A DNA stretch of 64,000 nt from Pterois miles (taxonomy: Eukaryota; Chordata; Actinopteri; Perciformes; Scorpaenidae): the NCBI GenBank assembly GCA_947000775.1, contig CAMQGK010000328.1, positions 2,141,501 through 2,205,500 of the forward strand, read 5' to 3'. The notes under the pieces are model-generated. The model ran no database searches. It was not told where the DNA came from and saw only the letters and a program-made list of their open reading frames with translations. Position 1 is the first letter of the stretch; every line of letters starts with the position of its first letter. Positions 48,110 through 59,479 of this stretch are shown here, piece by piece. The translations under genes and the position numbers were made by a program.

Positions 48110-48385
48110 CACATGTGATTATCATAAAGTGGGCATGTCTGTAAACCTATTTACATTCACATATCTGGGCGTCAGAGGTCAAGGTAAAATGGCCTTACCC
48201 GTTTTTCCTCACAAAAACTTTGAGTGCAAGTTTGAGGTCTTATTTAGCGTCCTTCTTGTTGGTACCGATGGATTCCTTGGACTCCTCCCATAGATTTTAT
48301 AGTTTGGTATAATAGCAGCATCTTTGTGTTTAAGAAATTAGTGCCGTTAAAAGGAAGTTGTGTTCACGAGTTATTATTACGTTGA
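48110..48385 (+). repeat. Partial third copy of the GGRCTGTYAA transposon family
   Basis: ATCATAAAGTGGGCATGTCTGTAAA and GGCGTCAGAGGTCAAGG match the interior of the elements at 24,316-24,957 and 35,266-36,056. The termini are not recognisable. Confidence 0.5.
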
Positions 48386-48959
48386 CTAGAAGATCTACCT
48401 TTATTAGTCCCACAGTGGGGAAATTCAATAGACTCTTGCATTGAGCTATAGTGGTCTGTAATGTCCTCAACAGGCAAATCTCATTGGGTCAGCAACATCC
48501 CCAAACAGACTGAGTGAAACCTGTTTCAGTTCCTGTGGGAATAATGTGTAGAGCAGAAGGCAACACAAACTTTCCACTTGCTTTGTCTCCTCTGTGGTGC
48601 AAGGAATCAAGATCCAACTGCAAAGAAAAAAAAGTCAATTCCCGCACACAATTATCACCTCACCTTTGATTTGTTATTTATGAAATAAATTAGTGGATAT
48701 TTCGGTCTCGAGAACCTATCTTCAGACTTGTTGACCTGCTAAAATTGCATGTAAATGAATAGATATTACAGCTATACTTGCAGCAGTTCTCTTGGAAGAG
48801 TTAACCGGCCTAAATCGTGAAAAGGGAGAGAAGGGACACAAAACAAATAGGGAAAAAGAAACTTTGCATTCAGGGTTGGGTAGGGGTGGTGCCAAAAGGA
48901 GAGGAGGAAGCAGAAAAAAGGAGGAAAGAAACCCACCAGTAATCAATCCTCCCTTCTTA

Positions 48960-49167
48960 ATAACCCACAAAAAAAAAAAAAAAAAAACAAAAAAAAAATA
49001 AATAGGAAAGAAAAGGAAGGGGGGGGGGGGAGGGAAAAAACAAAAAAAAATAAAAAAAAAAAAAAAAAAAAATATGAGATAGAGAGAAGGAGAAAGAAGG
49101 AAAAAAAAAAAAAAAGGAGAGATGAGGAGGGGGGGGGGGTGGGGTGGGGGAGGGGAGGAGGGGGGGG
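48960..49167. repeat. Purine homopolymer tract of doubtful base accuracy
   Basis: Long A-runs alternate with G-runs (plus strand) for about 200 bp, ending directly at the 55-bp minisatellite. The Pro/Phe-rich frames on minus and Lys/Gly-rich frames on plus are low-complexity artefacts. Consensus errors are likely in such sequence. Confidence 0.7.
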
Positions 49168-50060
49168 AGACATTGAATGCAGTACGGTGGCTGCTACAGT
49201 AACTCTCCTGACGGTGACCTAGAGACGGTGAACGCAGCACCGTGGCAGCTACAGTAACTCTCCTGACGGTGAACTGGAGACAGTGAATGCAGCACCGTGG
49301 CTGCTACAGTAACTCTCCTGACGGTGAACTGGGGGCAGTGAACGCAGCACCGTGGCTGCTACAGTAACTCTCCTGACGGTGAACTGGAGACAGTGAACGC
49401 AGCACCGTGGCTGCTAAAATAACTCTCCTGACGGTGAACTGGAGACAGTGAACGCAGCACCGTGGCTGCTACAGTAACTCTCCTGACGGTGAACTGGAGA
49501 CAGTGAACGCAGCACCGTGGCTGCTACAGTAACTCTCCTGACGGTGAACTGGAGACAGTGAACGCAGCACCGTGGCTGCTACAATAACTCTCCTGACGGT
49601 GAACTGGAGACAGTGAACGCAGCACCGTGGCTGCTAAAATAACTCTCCTGACGGTGAACTGGGGGCAGTGAACGCAGCACCGTGGCTGCTACAGTAACTC
49701 TCCTGACGGTGAACTGGAGACAGTGAACGCAGCACCGTGGCTGCTAAAATAACTCTCCTGACGGTGAACTGGAGACAGTGAACGCAGCACCGTGGCTGCT
49801 AAAATAACTCTCCTGACGGTGAACTGGAGACAGTGAACGCAGCACCGTGGCTGCTACAGTAACTCTCCTGACGGTGAACTGGGGGCAGTGAACGCAGCAC
49901 CGTGGCTGCTACAGTAACTCTCCTGACGGTGAACTGGGGGCAGTGAACGCAGCACCGTGGCTGCTACAGTAACTCTCCTGACGGTGAACTGGGGGCAGTG
50001 AACGCAGCACCGTGGCTGCTACAGTAACTCTCCTGACGGTGAACTGGAGACAGTGAACGC
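49168..50060. repeat. Minisatellite 1, 55-bp unit, about 16 copies
   Basis: The unit contains GAACGCAGCACCGTGGCTGC, TACAGTAACTCTCCTGACGG and TGAACTGGAGACAGT, 55 bp in all. Copies differ by a few substitutions (GGAGA or GGGGG, ACAGT or AAAAT). The alternation of these variants along the array suggests recent unequal exchange. It lies in the SUN first intron. Confidence 0.95.
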
Positions 50061-50229
50061 TGTAGTAAAAGTATACTAGTATTAGTGGTGGTGTTTGCTC
50101 AGGGCTGGGCAGGGCGAGGCACTGTAACTGGTCCAGTATCCTGACCACTGACACAGGAGGAGGAGTGACATGAGCAGACTGGCAGACTGGGACAAAGGCG
50201 ATGGGAGGGTTGGACAAAGGGTTAAAATG

Positions 50230-51300
50230 ACAAAGGGGGGGAGACAGTAGAAACAGGGGAATGTGTGTGAGACATTTTAGTGTGAATTCACAGGATGGAA
50301 AAACACTCTTGTGGCTTTAAAAAGCAGCACGAGAGTTGTCTTAATGAGTGGAAAAAGGAAGAGGAATGAAAGGCTGAGGGAAGAAATAAAGTAAATAGAG
50401 TGAGGGCAAAGAGAGGAATGTGAAGAATTAGTCCTCATCAGTCCAAAACTGACAGGCAGAGTTTAATACTGTGGCTAACTTTAGGACAGTGCCAGTGAAA
50501 TATATGGGCTGTGACTCAGACCTACAGAGGGGATGAGTCATCTGTGAGGACTGCATTCAGATAAATTACTCCACGCTCTCCGTAGAGGGGAAAAACAAAC
50601 TACAGTCATTACACTGAGCAGCTACCTACTGAGGTCTGTTTGTATCAATGTGAAACAGATGCCTACATTACATTCAGTCTCTCTCTACTTCCCATGCTGA
50701 CTTACAGCTGCCTGTAATCTAATTTTACCGAATACCCTCCACTAGGGATGTTAATAATTACCTGTTTAACCGATATTAAGCATTTTAACTGATTAATGCT
50801 ATTGGTTAAAGGGTCAAAAGAAATAATACATAAAAATAGTAATATAAAATAAGAATTAATTAAAAAGCTGAGAAAAACTCAGAGGAGCGTCTCATCACTT
50901 TAAGGAGAAAAGCTGGTCCACCTTAATAGAGAGCCGGCGCAGATACAGGAAGTCGGCTCTGGACTTCCAGCTGAGGAATTGTAGCTTGTAGCCTCGTAGC
51001 ATTTATTCACCGACAAATAAACTGTACACACACTGTCTGCTACAGCTACATTCACAGCTACAACACCACCAACAAACACACACTCACCGCCACCATGCAC
51101 ACGGTCTGTCAGAAACTCACTGAAGTTACACTACAGCAGGCACGAAGCCACCGGCAACGCTAGCAGCTAGCAGCTGCTAACAAACACACACAGTGTTTGT
51201 CAGACAATCGCTATCGTTAACTGGGGCAGACACACAGCTGAAGACCTGCTAAACTAAACTAAATTGTGGAAAAGTGGTTTAGCTTTTACTGGCAAAGTGG
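50230..51300. other. Spacer between the two minisatellites
   Basis: Unique AG-rich sequence to about 50,730, then AT-rich sequence with GTTAATAATTACCTGTTTAACCG and a dispersed-repeat look up to about 51,250. No gene recognised. Confidence 0.45.
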
Positions 51301-51321
51301 CTGCAGGTCCTCAACACTACA

Positions 51322-52131
51322 CACAGCACCGAGGCTGTAACAGTAACTCTCCTGACGGTGAACTGGAGACAGTGAACGCAGCACCGTGGCTGCTACAGTA
51401 ACTCTCTGGCTGAACTGGAGACATTGAACGCAGCACTGTGGCTGCTACAGTAACTCTCTGGTGAACTGGAGACAGTGAACGCAGCACCGTGGCTGCTACA
51501 GTAGCTCTCATAATGCTGAACTGGAGACAGTGAACGCAGCACTGTGGCTGCTACAGTAACTCTCGTATGGTGAACTGGAGACAGTGAACGCAGCACCGTG
51601 GCTGCTACAGTAGCTCTCGTAACGGTGAACTGGAGACATTGAACGCAGCACCGTGGCTGCAACAGTAGCTCTCTGGTGAACTGGAGACACTGAACGCAGC
51701 ACCGTGGCTGCTACAGTAACTCTCTGGTGAACTGGAGACATTGAACGCAGCACCGTGGCTGCTACAGTAACTCTCTGGTGAACTGGAGACATTGAACGCA
51801 GCACCGTGGCTGCTACAGTAACTCTCTGGTGAACTGGAGACATTGAACGCAGCACCGTGGCTGTTACAGTAGCTCTCTGGTGAACTGGAGACGTTGAACG
51901 CAGCACCGTGGCTGCTACAGTAACTCTCTGGTGAACTGGAGACAGTGAACGCAGCACCGTGGCTGCTACAGTAGCTCTCTGGTGAACTGGAGACATTGAA
52001 CGCTGCACTGTGGCTGCTACAGTAACTCTCTGGTGAACTGGAGACATTGAACGCAGCACCGTGGCTGCTACAATAGCTCTCTGGTGAACTGGAGACATTG
52101 AACGCTGCACTGTGGCTGCTACAGTATCTCT
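51322..52131. repeat. Minisatellite 2, 51-bp unit, about 16 copies
   Basis: Same family as minisatellite 1, but most units read CTCTCTGGTGAAC where the first array reads CTCTCCTGACGGTGAAC, so they are 4 bp shorter (51 bp). The leftmost unit is still of the 55-bp type. Because 51 is a multiple of 3, the minus strand stays open for about 200 codons with a 17-residue repeat (VTVAATVLRSMSPVHQR). I regard this as a by-product of unit length, since it lies in an intron with no start context, domain or splice support. Confidence 0.9.
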
Positions 52132-52149
52132 CTAACTTTTGGTGTAAAT

Positions 52150-53420
52150 ATTATTACAAACTTGCTGTGTTACAAATGTGAAGAAGCCTTAAAGATTAAA
52201 ACAAAACACTTAACCTCAGTTTAGATTAGCCACCCCTGACGTTTAAAGAGACCCTGGTGGCCTCTGGATGGGATCCACTGACCTGTAATGTTACACCTTA
52301 ACTGTAGAGAGACAATAGACCTTTGTTCATTTTACCCTACTTTCAACAATTAAACAACACTTAAAATCCCACAAACGCCCCCTTGTTTAGACAACAGCTG
52401 TATCAGCCAACAACAGTACAGTATGACATGACACGACTTTTGACAGATATTAAGGTTCATACAAGAAGTAAACTACACTGGAGTGATATGAGGTCAGATA
52501 AATAAATAAGTTATAAACATGCTGAGTTTCGTTCCCCCGTAGGGACATCAAGGTAACTTACACCTGTACTTTTACATTACTTACTTCATAATGTTTCAGC
52601 TAGTAAGACACTTAGCTTCTTATACTGTATTAGTTAATCTATTCAAGGTTTGTTTCATGCCTGCAGCTGAAATGATGAATTTAGTTTGGTGGAAGAAAAT
52701 ATACTTTCATTATATTTTAGGGAAAAAACAGTCCCACGTGTGCAGAGACAGTATTGTTGTGTATGGTAAGAAAATGTCTGTATCTCAAAAACTACAAGGA
52801 ACACAATCAAGTATTTGGTATATGAACTCATAAGAAGTTGAATATCTAATATATTGGCACACATATGCAGTGTAAAACATCTATTGGAAGACATTTAATA
52901 AACAAAATGTTGAGTTTTTCCTCATTTTTTTGCTATTAACAAAATTGAGCTTTTTCCATCTAAAATAAAGTTGATGCTGTTAGCTGCTTGTCCAGATGTC
53001 TGTACCAGATTAAGACTTTAGATTAATCAGAAGAAATATTACTTTAGTTTTCATACTAGTTAAATATTGACTTTGAGCACAAATAGGATTAACGTTAGCA
53101 CTTAACTTTTGACTACCCCAGCTTTGAAAGTGTATAAATTCCGCCTAAACAACAGTAAATGGCAGCATTAACGTTAAATACTAGTTGTGCATGTTTGTTT
53201 AGCAGGATTTAATATACTACAGCATCGGTTTAATGGATGTTAATGGTGACATATAGCTGACACATCAGCTGAACGTTAGTCCATCAGCTGACAACAGCAC
53301 CAGGCACACTGGGCACGACGACTTGTTTAAATATTAAGAGCAAAGTTAGCTGAAGAATACAACATTAGAGACGAGTAGATGTTACTCTGCTGTACTGTCC
53401 GCCACCACCGTTTCCCCTCG
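52150..53420. other. SUN-gene first intron, distal part
   Basis: AT-rich sequence with no recognised exon or transposon, adjoining the CpG-rich first exon. Confidence 0.45.
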
Positions 53421-53435
53421 GTGTCCTGAACTCAC

Positions 53436-53755
53436 CTCGCTCCGTCGGGGGTCCGTCGCAGTTCAACAACAACCCGACAAGCAGCAGCAGGCTGTCTGCC
53501 TCTGGAAACGATGATCCCCCCGTTCAGCCTCACGACCACCGAGCTCCGCTCAGACAGACATCTCCGTCCAACTCGGACAAAGTCCCACAAAAACAGCAGT
53601 TTTTCACTCCCTGGTGGGTTTTTAAGGAGTCAAGTCTGGAGGCGGACGACCGAGGCAGCGACACGGACCGAGGCAGCGACACGGACCGACGCTCGTTGTG
53701 ACAGCTCGGACGTTTCACCGCCACAAATGTTGACAGCAGCACAATCAAGCTAGCC
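53436..53755 (-). promoter_or_regulatory. Probable CpG-rich promoter and non-coding first exon of the SUN2-like gene
   Basis: The interval is markedly GC- and CpG-rich compared with its surroundings (GACCGAGGCAGCGACACGG in two tandem copies near 53,660). On minus it ends in a strong donor, GGAGCGAG|GTGAGTTC, at 53,436/53,435. A matching acceptor, TGTCTGTCAG|TC, lies two bases before the SUN ATG (exon start 43,531). A TATA-less CpG promoter with a 10-kb first intron fits a broadly expressed gene. The start site is not fixed by the sequence, and plus-strand transcription from the same island is also possible. Confidence 0.55.
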
Positions 53756-53769
53756 CTGATGTGGACAAC

Positions 53770-55040
53770 ACTTCCGGTGAAGGTTTACAAAATAAAATTA
53801 AGCATTGACCCAAAACAAAATATTATCTTCATTTGAATTGTTTTATTACTGTCTTATTTTTCATTTACTTCAATGTATTATTATTATTATTTCTCATCCT
53901 GCACACAATTGTACACCTGTTTTCAAGTACATATTTGAGACAGTATCTTTTTCGTATTTTTACCGACTTTTTTTACTCTGTGTTTTTGTTCTTCTGTTTT
54001 ATTCAATATTCTTTAATTTCCTCTTGCATTTGTATGTGTATTTTCTAGGATGTTTTCACATTTTTTATTGATTTTTTTTTTTTTTTATCCTGGTGGTGAT
54101 GATTATGATAATTATTGTTTTCATTATTATTGTTATTACTGTTATTCACATCCTGCACACAACTATACAGCTCGCACTTATATAGCACAATTATTTCTAT
54201 TTTTTATAGTATGCTGTCATATATTTATTGGAATTTTTATTATCTATTTCATTATGGTATGCTATTTAATTTCTCTTAATATGTATGCACCAAACACCAA
54301 GGATGTAAACCTTTTATTTTTATTATTTTCTAGGAAATGTAGCAGAACAGAGTCCGCTTTGAATTAATTATTTTCTTTTCCTCTTTGTACACGACCATAG
54401 AAATGATGTTGTACATTTGAAGCTGTTTCCGGTCTCGTTCTTCATGCCACAGCACATCTGACAATAAGACACGTGGCGCCCTCTAGTGGTGACACATGAG
54501 TCCTCCATGAAACGCTTCCTGAACATCAGCTGCTGTTCAGGCCTGCAGACACACGGTGGCGCCATCTGCCCGTCAATAACTACAGTACGTCCTCCTGTAG
54601 AGCTCGACAGGCCTGTTACACTGTATGAAAGCTCATCAAGCACCATTAGCATGAAATAAAAGAAAAAGCATAAATGAAAAGTGTGAAAATATTTTTGCAC
54701 ATGTGCTGTGATGTTTGAAACTGAAGCTGAAAGAAATCAGCAAATACAGTAAGCTTTTATAGTGAAGCTGCTCATAAACCAAAGGCCTTCCTCTGTCAAA
54801 TCTTAAAATGAGTCTCCAAAAGACGCTGCAGGGTTTATTTACTATTTTATAAAGTTTGTGTGCTCACCAGAAAATGGACAAAAACAATGTTCTGCAGCAG
54901 TAATGTTGAATATATGAACTTCACTGTAAAATGAAACTGTATGCTTTGGAATAATGTAACAGCGGTATGAAAGCAAGACTATTTATTCAACGAGTCAGTC
55001 ATTACCTTTATTGACATTTTACATCGTCATTAAATGTTGT
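53770..55040. other. Intergenic, T-rich
   Basis: A long T-rich stretch (53,820-54,350) yields Phe/Tyr-rich frames on plus without domain features. No gene recognised. Confidence 0.45.
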
Positions 55041-55044
55041 CATA

Positions 55045-55310
55045 TATGGAAGACGGAACCTGCTAAAAGCAAAAATAAATTAATAAATTAATAAACTACT
55101 TGACAAATAATATAAAAAATAAATGTAGCTATTAATTAACTGATAAAATGCAACATAAATTGATATTTGTTTTAATTAGCTTATTTATTTATTTATCTTT
55201 GTATTAATTCCCTTATTTATTTACTCTTCTGTTTAATTTTCCATTTAATTTATTTATTCAATTATTTTCTAAATGTATTATATATTTTTGTTGCGTATAT
55301 ATTTTTGTAG
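55045..55310. mobile_element. Half copy of the TATGGAGGAC MITE
   Basis: Starts TATGGAAGACGGAACCTG and continues with the AATAAAT and CTTTGTATTAATTCCCTTA sequence found in the left arm of the 29,291-29,847 element. The right arm is missing. Confidence 0.6.
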
Positions 55311-55379
55311 CTTAAAATTAATCATATTCTCGTCAGCAGGACTGAAGTATACATTGAGACTGAGGCCGACCCACCGGCT

Positions 55380-56254
55380 AACTAACTGATGGTTAGGGGG
55401 AAAAAAAGGGGTTTTGAGTCCACAGAAACAGACTGTCTGATGTCTATGGGGAGGTTATTCCAGAGGAAAAGGGCTCAATACGAGAAGGAACGTTGGCCTG
55501 CTGGCTTCTTTTTCACTCTGAGTCCTGATTGAAGTATAAGGGCTAAGTAGCTTAAGAAGCTGACATTATTCAACATTGTAGGTACCAGCAATGGCCACAG
55601 ATCTTTAAAAGTTTAGTTGATAAGGGTCGAGGAGGCAGGTGGTATGTTTAGAAGTTGAGACCAGCTTAGACCAAGTTTCAAGAGACACAATCTCAAAATG
55701 TGGACGGAGACTAACTGGAATTCGAGACCCAGTAATTGCGCTGTAGAATTTACAGATGTAGCTGGGAGCGAGGAACTAAAATTATATATAATCTCATCTA
55801 TTTTTCTGCAAAAGTTTTCTACGAAATCATGTGCTGTAAAGGATGAGCTGCTAACGGCCGGCTGTTTTCAGGTGAGTCTGGCAAAAGTATCAAATAGAAA
55901 TCTAGGATTGTGTTAATTGTTACTGATTGATCGAGAGAAATAGGCTGCTTTGGCAGTGGACAGAGTAGACACACGTCTACTTCCAGTTTTGATTTACGCC
56001 ATTTGCTTTCCAGTCTCCTGCAGGCCTGATTAAGAGCCCATTTCATCATGAAACCACAGTGTAGGGCTGCACGGTGGTGTGGTGGTTAGGGGTGTTGGCT
56101 CACAGGAAGGGGGGCCCAGGTTTGGTTTCAGTTTGGGGGTTTTTTGGGGGGGGTTTGGATTTTTTCCCGGGGAAGGGGGGGTTTTTTTCGGGGATTCGGC
56201 TTTCTTCCCACAAAAAAAAAAAAAATTTTTTATTTTTTTTGTTTTTTTATATTT

Positions 56255-56287
<33 letters not shown>

Positions 56288-57890
56288 GGTTTTATTTTTT
56301 TTTTTTTTTTTTTTCTTGGGGGGGGGGGGGGGGGCGGGGGGGAGTCCTCCCCCAGGGGGGGGGGTCCCCCCCCCCGACCCCAAAGGGGGGGGGGGTGGGG
56401 GTGGGGGGGGGGGACCACAGTGTAGACCTCTGTGACCGTCTGGTTTTAGTAGTAAGTGGTGCGACTGAATCCAGAAGATTACAAAGGGCTGTGTTCAGTC
56501 ACAAGTACAGTTTTCGACAGGCCCTGTCGCTGTAATGAAAGGATTCAGAACCACAGGTAATCACTCACCAAGTTCAGTTATAGTCGACGGACCAATAAGG
56601 CGAGTGGTACATCAGCGCTCGTGTTATGTGGACAGGCTGACGTTGCTTCGAATCTTAGTCACAGCAGTAACATCTGCTCTCTCTGACAGTATCAGATCAA
56701 GGGATGAGTGGGTTCATGTATAAGTATCGAAGCGGGCCAAAAAGGCTTTACATAGAGGACCATCAGCCTTGTTGAGGTGAATATTAAAATCAACAATAAT
56801 TTTGACCTCATCAGAATGAGTAATAATGTCAGACAAATAAATTCGTCTAAAAATTGAAAATAAGGGCCAGGAGGTCTGTATTGTACCACCAGATGGAGCC
56901 TGCTGCCCTTGAGAAGGTAATTCATGGTTAATGGAGATGATTTTAATACAAGAGCCTCAAATGGGTTAAATTTAATATCGTGTTTGGAGGTCAAATTAAA
57001 AAGACGTTTGTAGACTAAAGCAACACCTCCTTGTTTAGCAGCCCAAGCAACATGGGCATAAGTGAAATTATGTGGGGTAGTTTCATTTAGTTGTAAGAAA
57101 ACATTTGGTTCATATCAAGGCCATATTGAAGAATTAAATCATTTATCAGTAGGGCTTTGGCAGACAATGATCTGATATTTAGAAAACCAAATTTGAAGGT
57201 CATTTAAGGACCACAGCTATCATTAATTGAGCTGGCAGCAGATGAGGTAGTGATTTTTACAAGACGCCTTGTGTCCTCAGTTTAGGGGATTAGTGGCCTG
57301 CACACGCAATGGTGTGGCCATATTAACTGAGATTTCCTTAGGTTTTGTATAACATGATCAGGTGCTTCATGGGACAGTTCACAACCAGTGGGAGGGATGA
57401 TTATCAGATTATTGTGGCTCATGTGGTTCATGTATTTTTTTTGGCGGAGGGAGATGTTCAATGTTTTAAACTATGCTATCAGTCTGATAGTTTATACTAA
57501 GGAGGTTTCCCTTTCTGGACAAATTAGCTAAGCTAGCAGACTCGTAGACCTGGCAGGCTCTCTAATCACCTGCAGCCTGCCGAATGCTGAGTCACTAGTG
57601 TTAAACTCACTGTAAGCACCGGTCTATATTGTTTAACAAAATAGCGGTGCTTGCTCCAGTATAATGCAGGCCGTTCACTCTCGGCAAGGCCAGTTATCCA
57701 CAAAACCTAATCCCTGCTCCCTACAGTGGCCCGCCAGCCAGTGGTTCATTGCAATAAGCCTACTGCACATGTCATCATACCTCTTTTTGGTGCTGTATTG
57801 TTTGTGCTGCGAATGCTGCAGTGAATAAGCCACACACGGTTGGTACACCTTACCTGTGCCTCGGTATTTTTGTGACTGCATCATCCAGCT
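55380..57890 (-). pseudogene. Decayed LINE (APE-type non-LTR retrotransposon) with internal deletion
   Basis: Reading minus from right to left, the segment near 57,680-57,880 encodes a stretch with CREQGLGFVDNW like the esterase-type region of fish LINEs. Then comes FGFLNIRSLSAKALLINDLI (about 57,150-57,205), the start of an APE endonuclease. Further on, in shifted frames, are DFNIHL-like and KAFLARFDTYTWTHSSLDLIL pieces (about 56,690-56,800), then SVAPLTTKTRR, LWFHDEMG and CRRLESKWRKSKLEV (about 55,990-56,450), and a remnant of the C-terminal end near 55,440. The reverse-transcriptase core is missing and stops and frameshifts are frequent, so it is dead. The order of domains is typical of CR1/L2-like elements; clade assignment is tentative. 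Confidence 0.7.
56065..56413 (+). mobile_element. SINE-like element nested in the LINE, with 12-bp target-site duplications
   Basis: ACCACAGTGTAG occurs at 56,053-56,064 and again at 56,414-56,425, and the LINE reading continues across the joined flanks. The insert opens GGCTGCACGGTGGTGTGGTGGTTAG, the head of a common fish tRNA-like repeat. Its body then turns into long G- and T-runs with little resemblance to a normal repeat, pointing to poor consensus quality. The Gly/Phe/Pro-rich frames on both strands are artefacts. Confidence 0.7.
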
Positions 57891-57899
57891 GCTAAATGG

Positions 57900-59330
57900 T
57901 CATTCTAACACATGTATAAACAGCTGCACCTGAGAAACTTCCTCATAAATACAACGTTAGAGAGACGGTGAGGCGCTGTGCAGATTAATTGTTTTCCGAT
58001 GTTAAATGTATATAAAAGCTTTTTCTATATTTTGACTGATTGAAGAGACACAGTGACAACACCAGTAGCAGGTAATGCGACCAGTCAAGGTTAAACCTCT
58101 CAGAAAGAGAGACCAGGTGTTAGAATTGTTCCCTCAGTCTGTTCGCCACAGGTGAGGGACCAAACCTCCCAAAACACAACAAAATGCTTTTAGGGGAAAC
58201 CCTCAGGGATTCGGCACTCTTTGCAGGATTGCAAGCAGCCCAAAATAAACCCAATCTGACCTTATCACTGGGCAGACAAGGTCCAGGCAGGGGGAGGGAT
58301 GATTCTTTATTCCAACGGGTCACTTTAGGAAAGACAAAAAAAAAAAAAGAAAAGAGCTCAAAAATGTGGCTGGTATGTCCGGATTGTTCCATATTTGATA
58401 AATAATTTCAGAGGGTTTGGAGACTATCAGCAGCACAGGCAGAACCCCTGACCCCTGAGCGCCACCAGCACAATGTGTGTGTATGTACTGTGCATGAACG
58501 AGCGCATGTATTTACGCCCGTTGAACCCATTGTCTCCAGGTCTGTTATCATTATGCAGCAGTTTCCTCCGGCTGGGGTGAGAGACAGAGAAAGAGGAATA
58601 CACTCAATCATCAGACGCTCAACAATGAAGAGTCTATAAAGTTGACAAGCTCATCACTCCTGAGGCCAATTCAACACAACAGTTCTTCTGCACGCTTTCA
58701 TGTCTGGCATTTCCCTCCTCTCTTCACTTCAACGCAGACTCCCACCCTGCTTATCTACCAAGCTGGTGCCCCAGACACAACCACAAACAAACAGCTGACG
58801 TCATGGCCGCTCACACACACACACCCAGAAGCTTTCCCATTTCTGGCCTGAAGTCACCGGGTAGGAATGCGATCAAAAATAGAGTGAGAGTGAAATGTCT
58901 GTTGGGGGGGCTCCTGCTCCAACTGTACGACTAGATCATTTGTGATGTAAAGCCAAAGCTCACGATTTATGTGCTCACACTGTACGGTAAAATAAAAATA
59001 GATTAAAAAAAAAAAAAAAACACAGCCCGTCAGCCCCTGAGGCTGTTGACAGTTCAATAAAGATTCATTTGAAAGCTCCAAGGCAGGTAAAGTTTGTTTA
59101 CAGGGTCACAATGCTAACAAGGCAGAAACGTGCTGCCTTGTTCATCTCTGCCATCCTGAAACGTCTAAAAGAGGCGCCAGCGTACAGTAAATACATTTCA
59201 CCCTTTCGGGGGAAAGAAACTCGCCGTCACAGGAGAGAAAATGATGAAAAGCTATTGTGTAGCAGGTTAACGGAGGCTTTCACACTGAGATATGAGGCTC
59301 ATATGATACATGAATATTTGGGGTCAACCG
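57900..59330. other. Intergenic, no gene recognised
   Basis: Contains A-runs near 58,338 and 59,007 and otherwise unique sequence. Frames up to 90 codons show no supporting features. Confidence 0.4.
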
Positions 59331-59450
59331 ATTAACCAGTCGGTCGATCAATTGCGCCGATTTTTTTTAACATTTTGTCATAATCGTCATCGGCCGATGC
59401 CTGAGCAGATTAAGCCAATTAGCAAGCAGGCGCATCTTCTACCAGCAGAC
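59330..59450 (+). repeat. Dispersed repeat fragment (CCGATTAACCAGTCGGTCGA type)
   Basis: AACCGATTAACCAGTCGGTC, GATCAATTGCGCCGATT and AATCGTCATCGGCCGATG resemble one end of a common fish DNA-transposon repeat. The other end is not recognised. Confidence 0.45.
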
Positions 59451-59479
59451 CTCAGTAGATGAAGCCCAGTGGGCACGAG

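Noticed and set aside
48722..49240. 172-codon Phe/Pro-rich frame
   Set aside because: Produced by alternating A- and G-runs that are probably inaccurate; no biological composition.
53530..53748. 72-codon minus-strand frame in the CpG-rich first exon
   Set aside because: Contains a tandem Ser-Val-Ser-Leu-Pro-Arg repeat from the local DNA duplication. It has no link to the SUN reading frame, and the MSRRS start two bases after the acceptor is the better start.
53833..54367. Phe/Tyr-rich plus-strand frames after the CpG island
   Set aside because: T-rich sequence gives hydrophobic frames by chance in two overlapping registers.
56030..56535. Pro-rich and Gly-rich frames of up to 153 codons
   Set aside because: Homopolymer artefacts within a nested repeat insertion.
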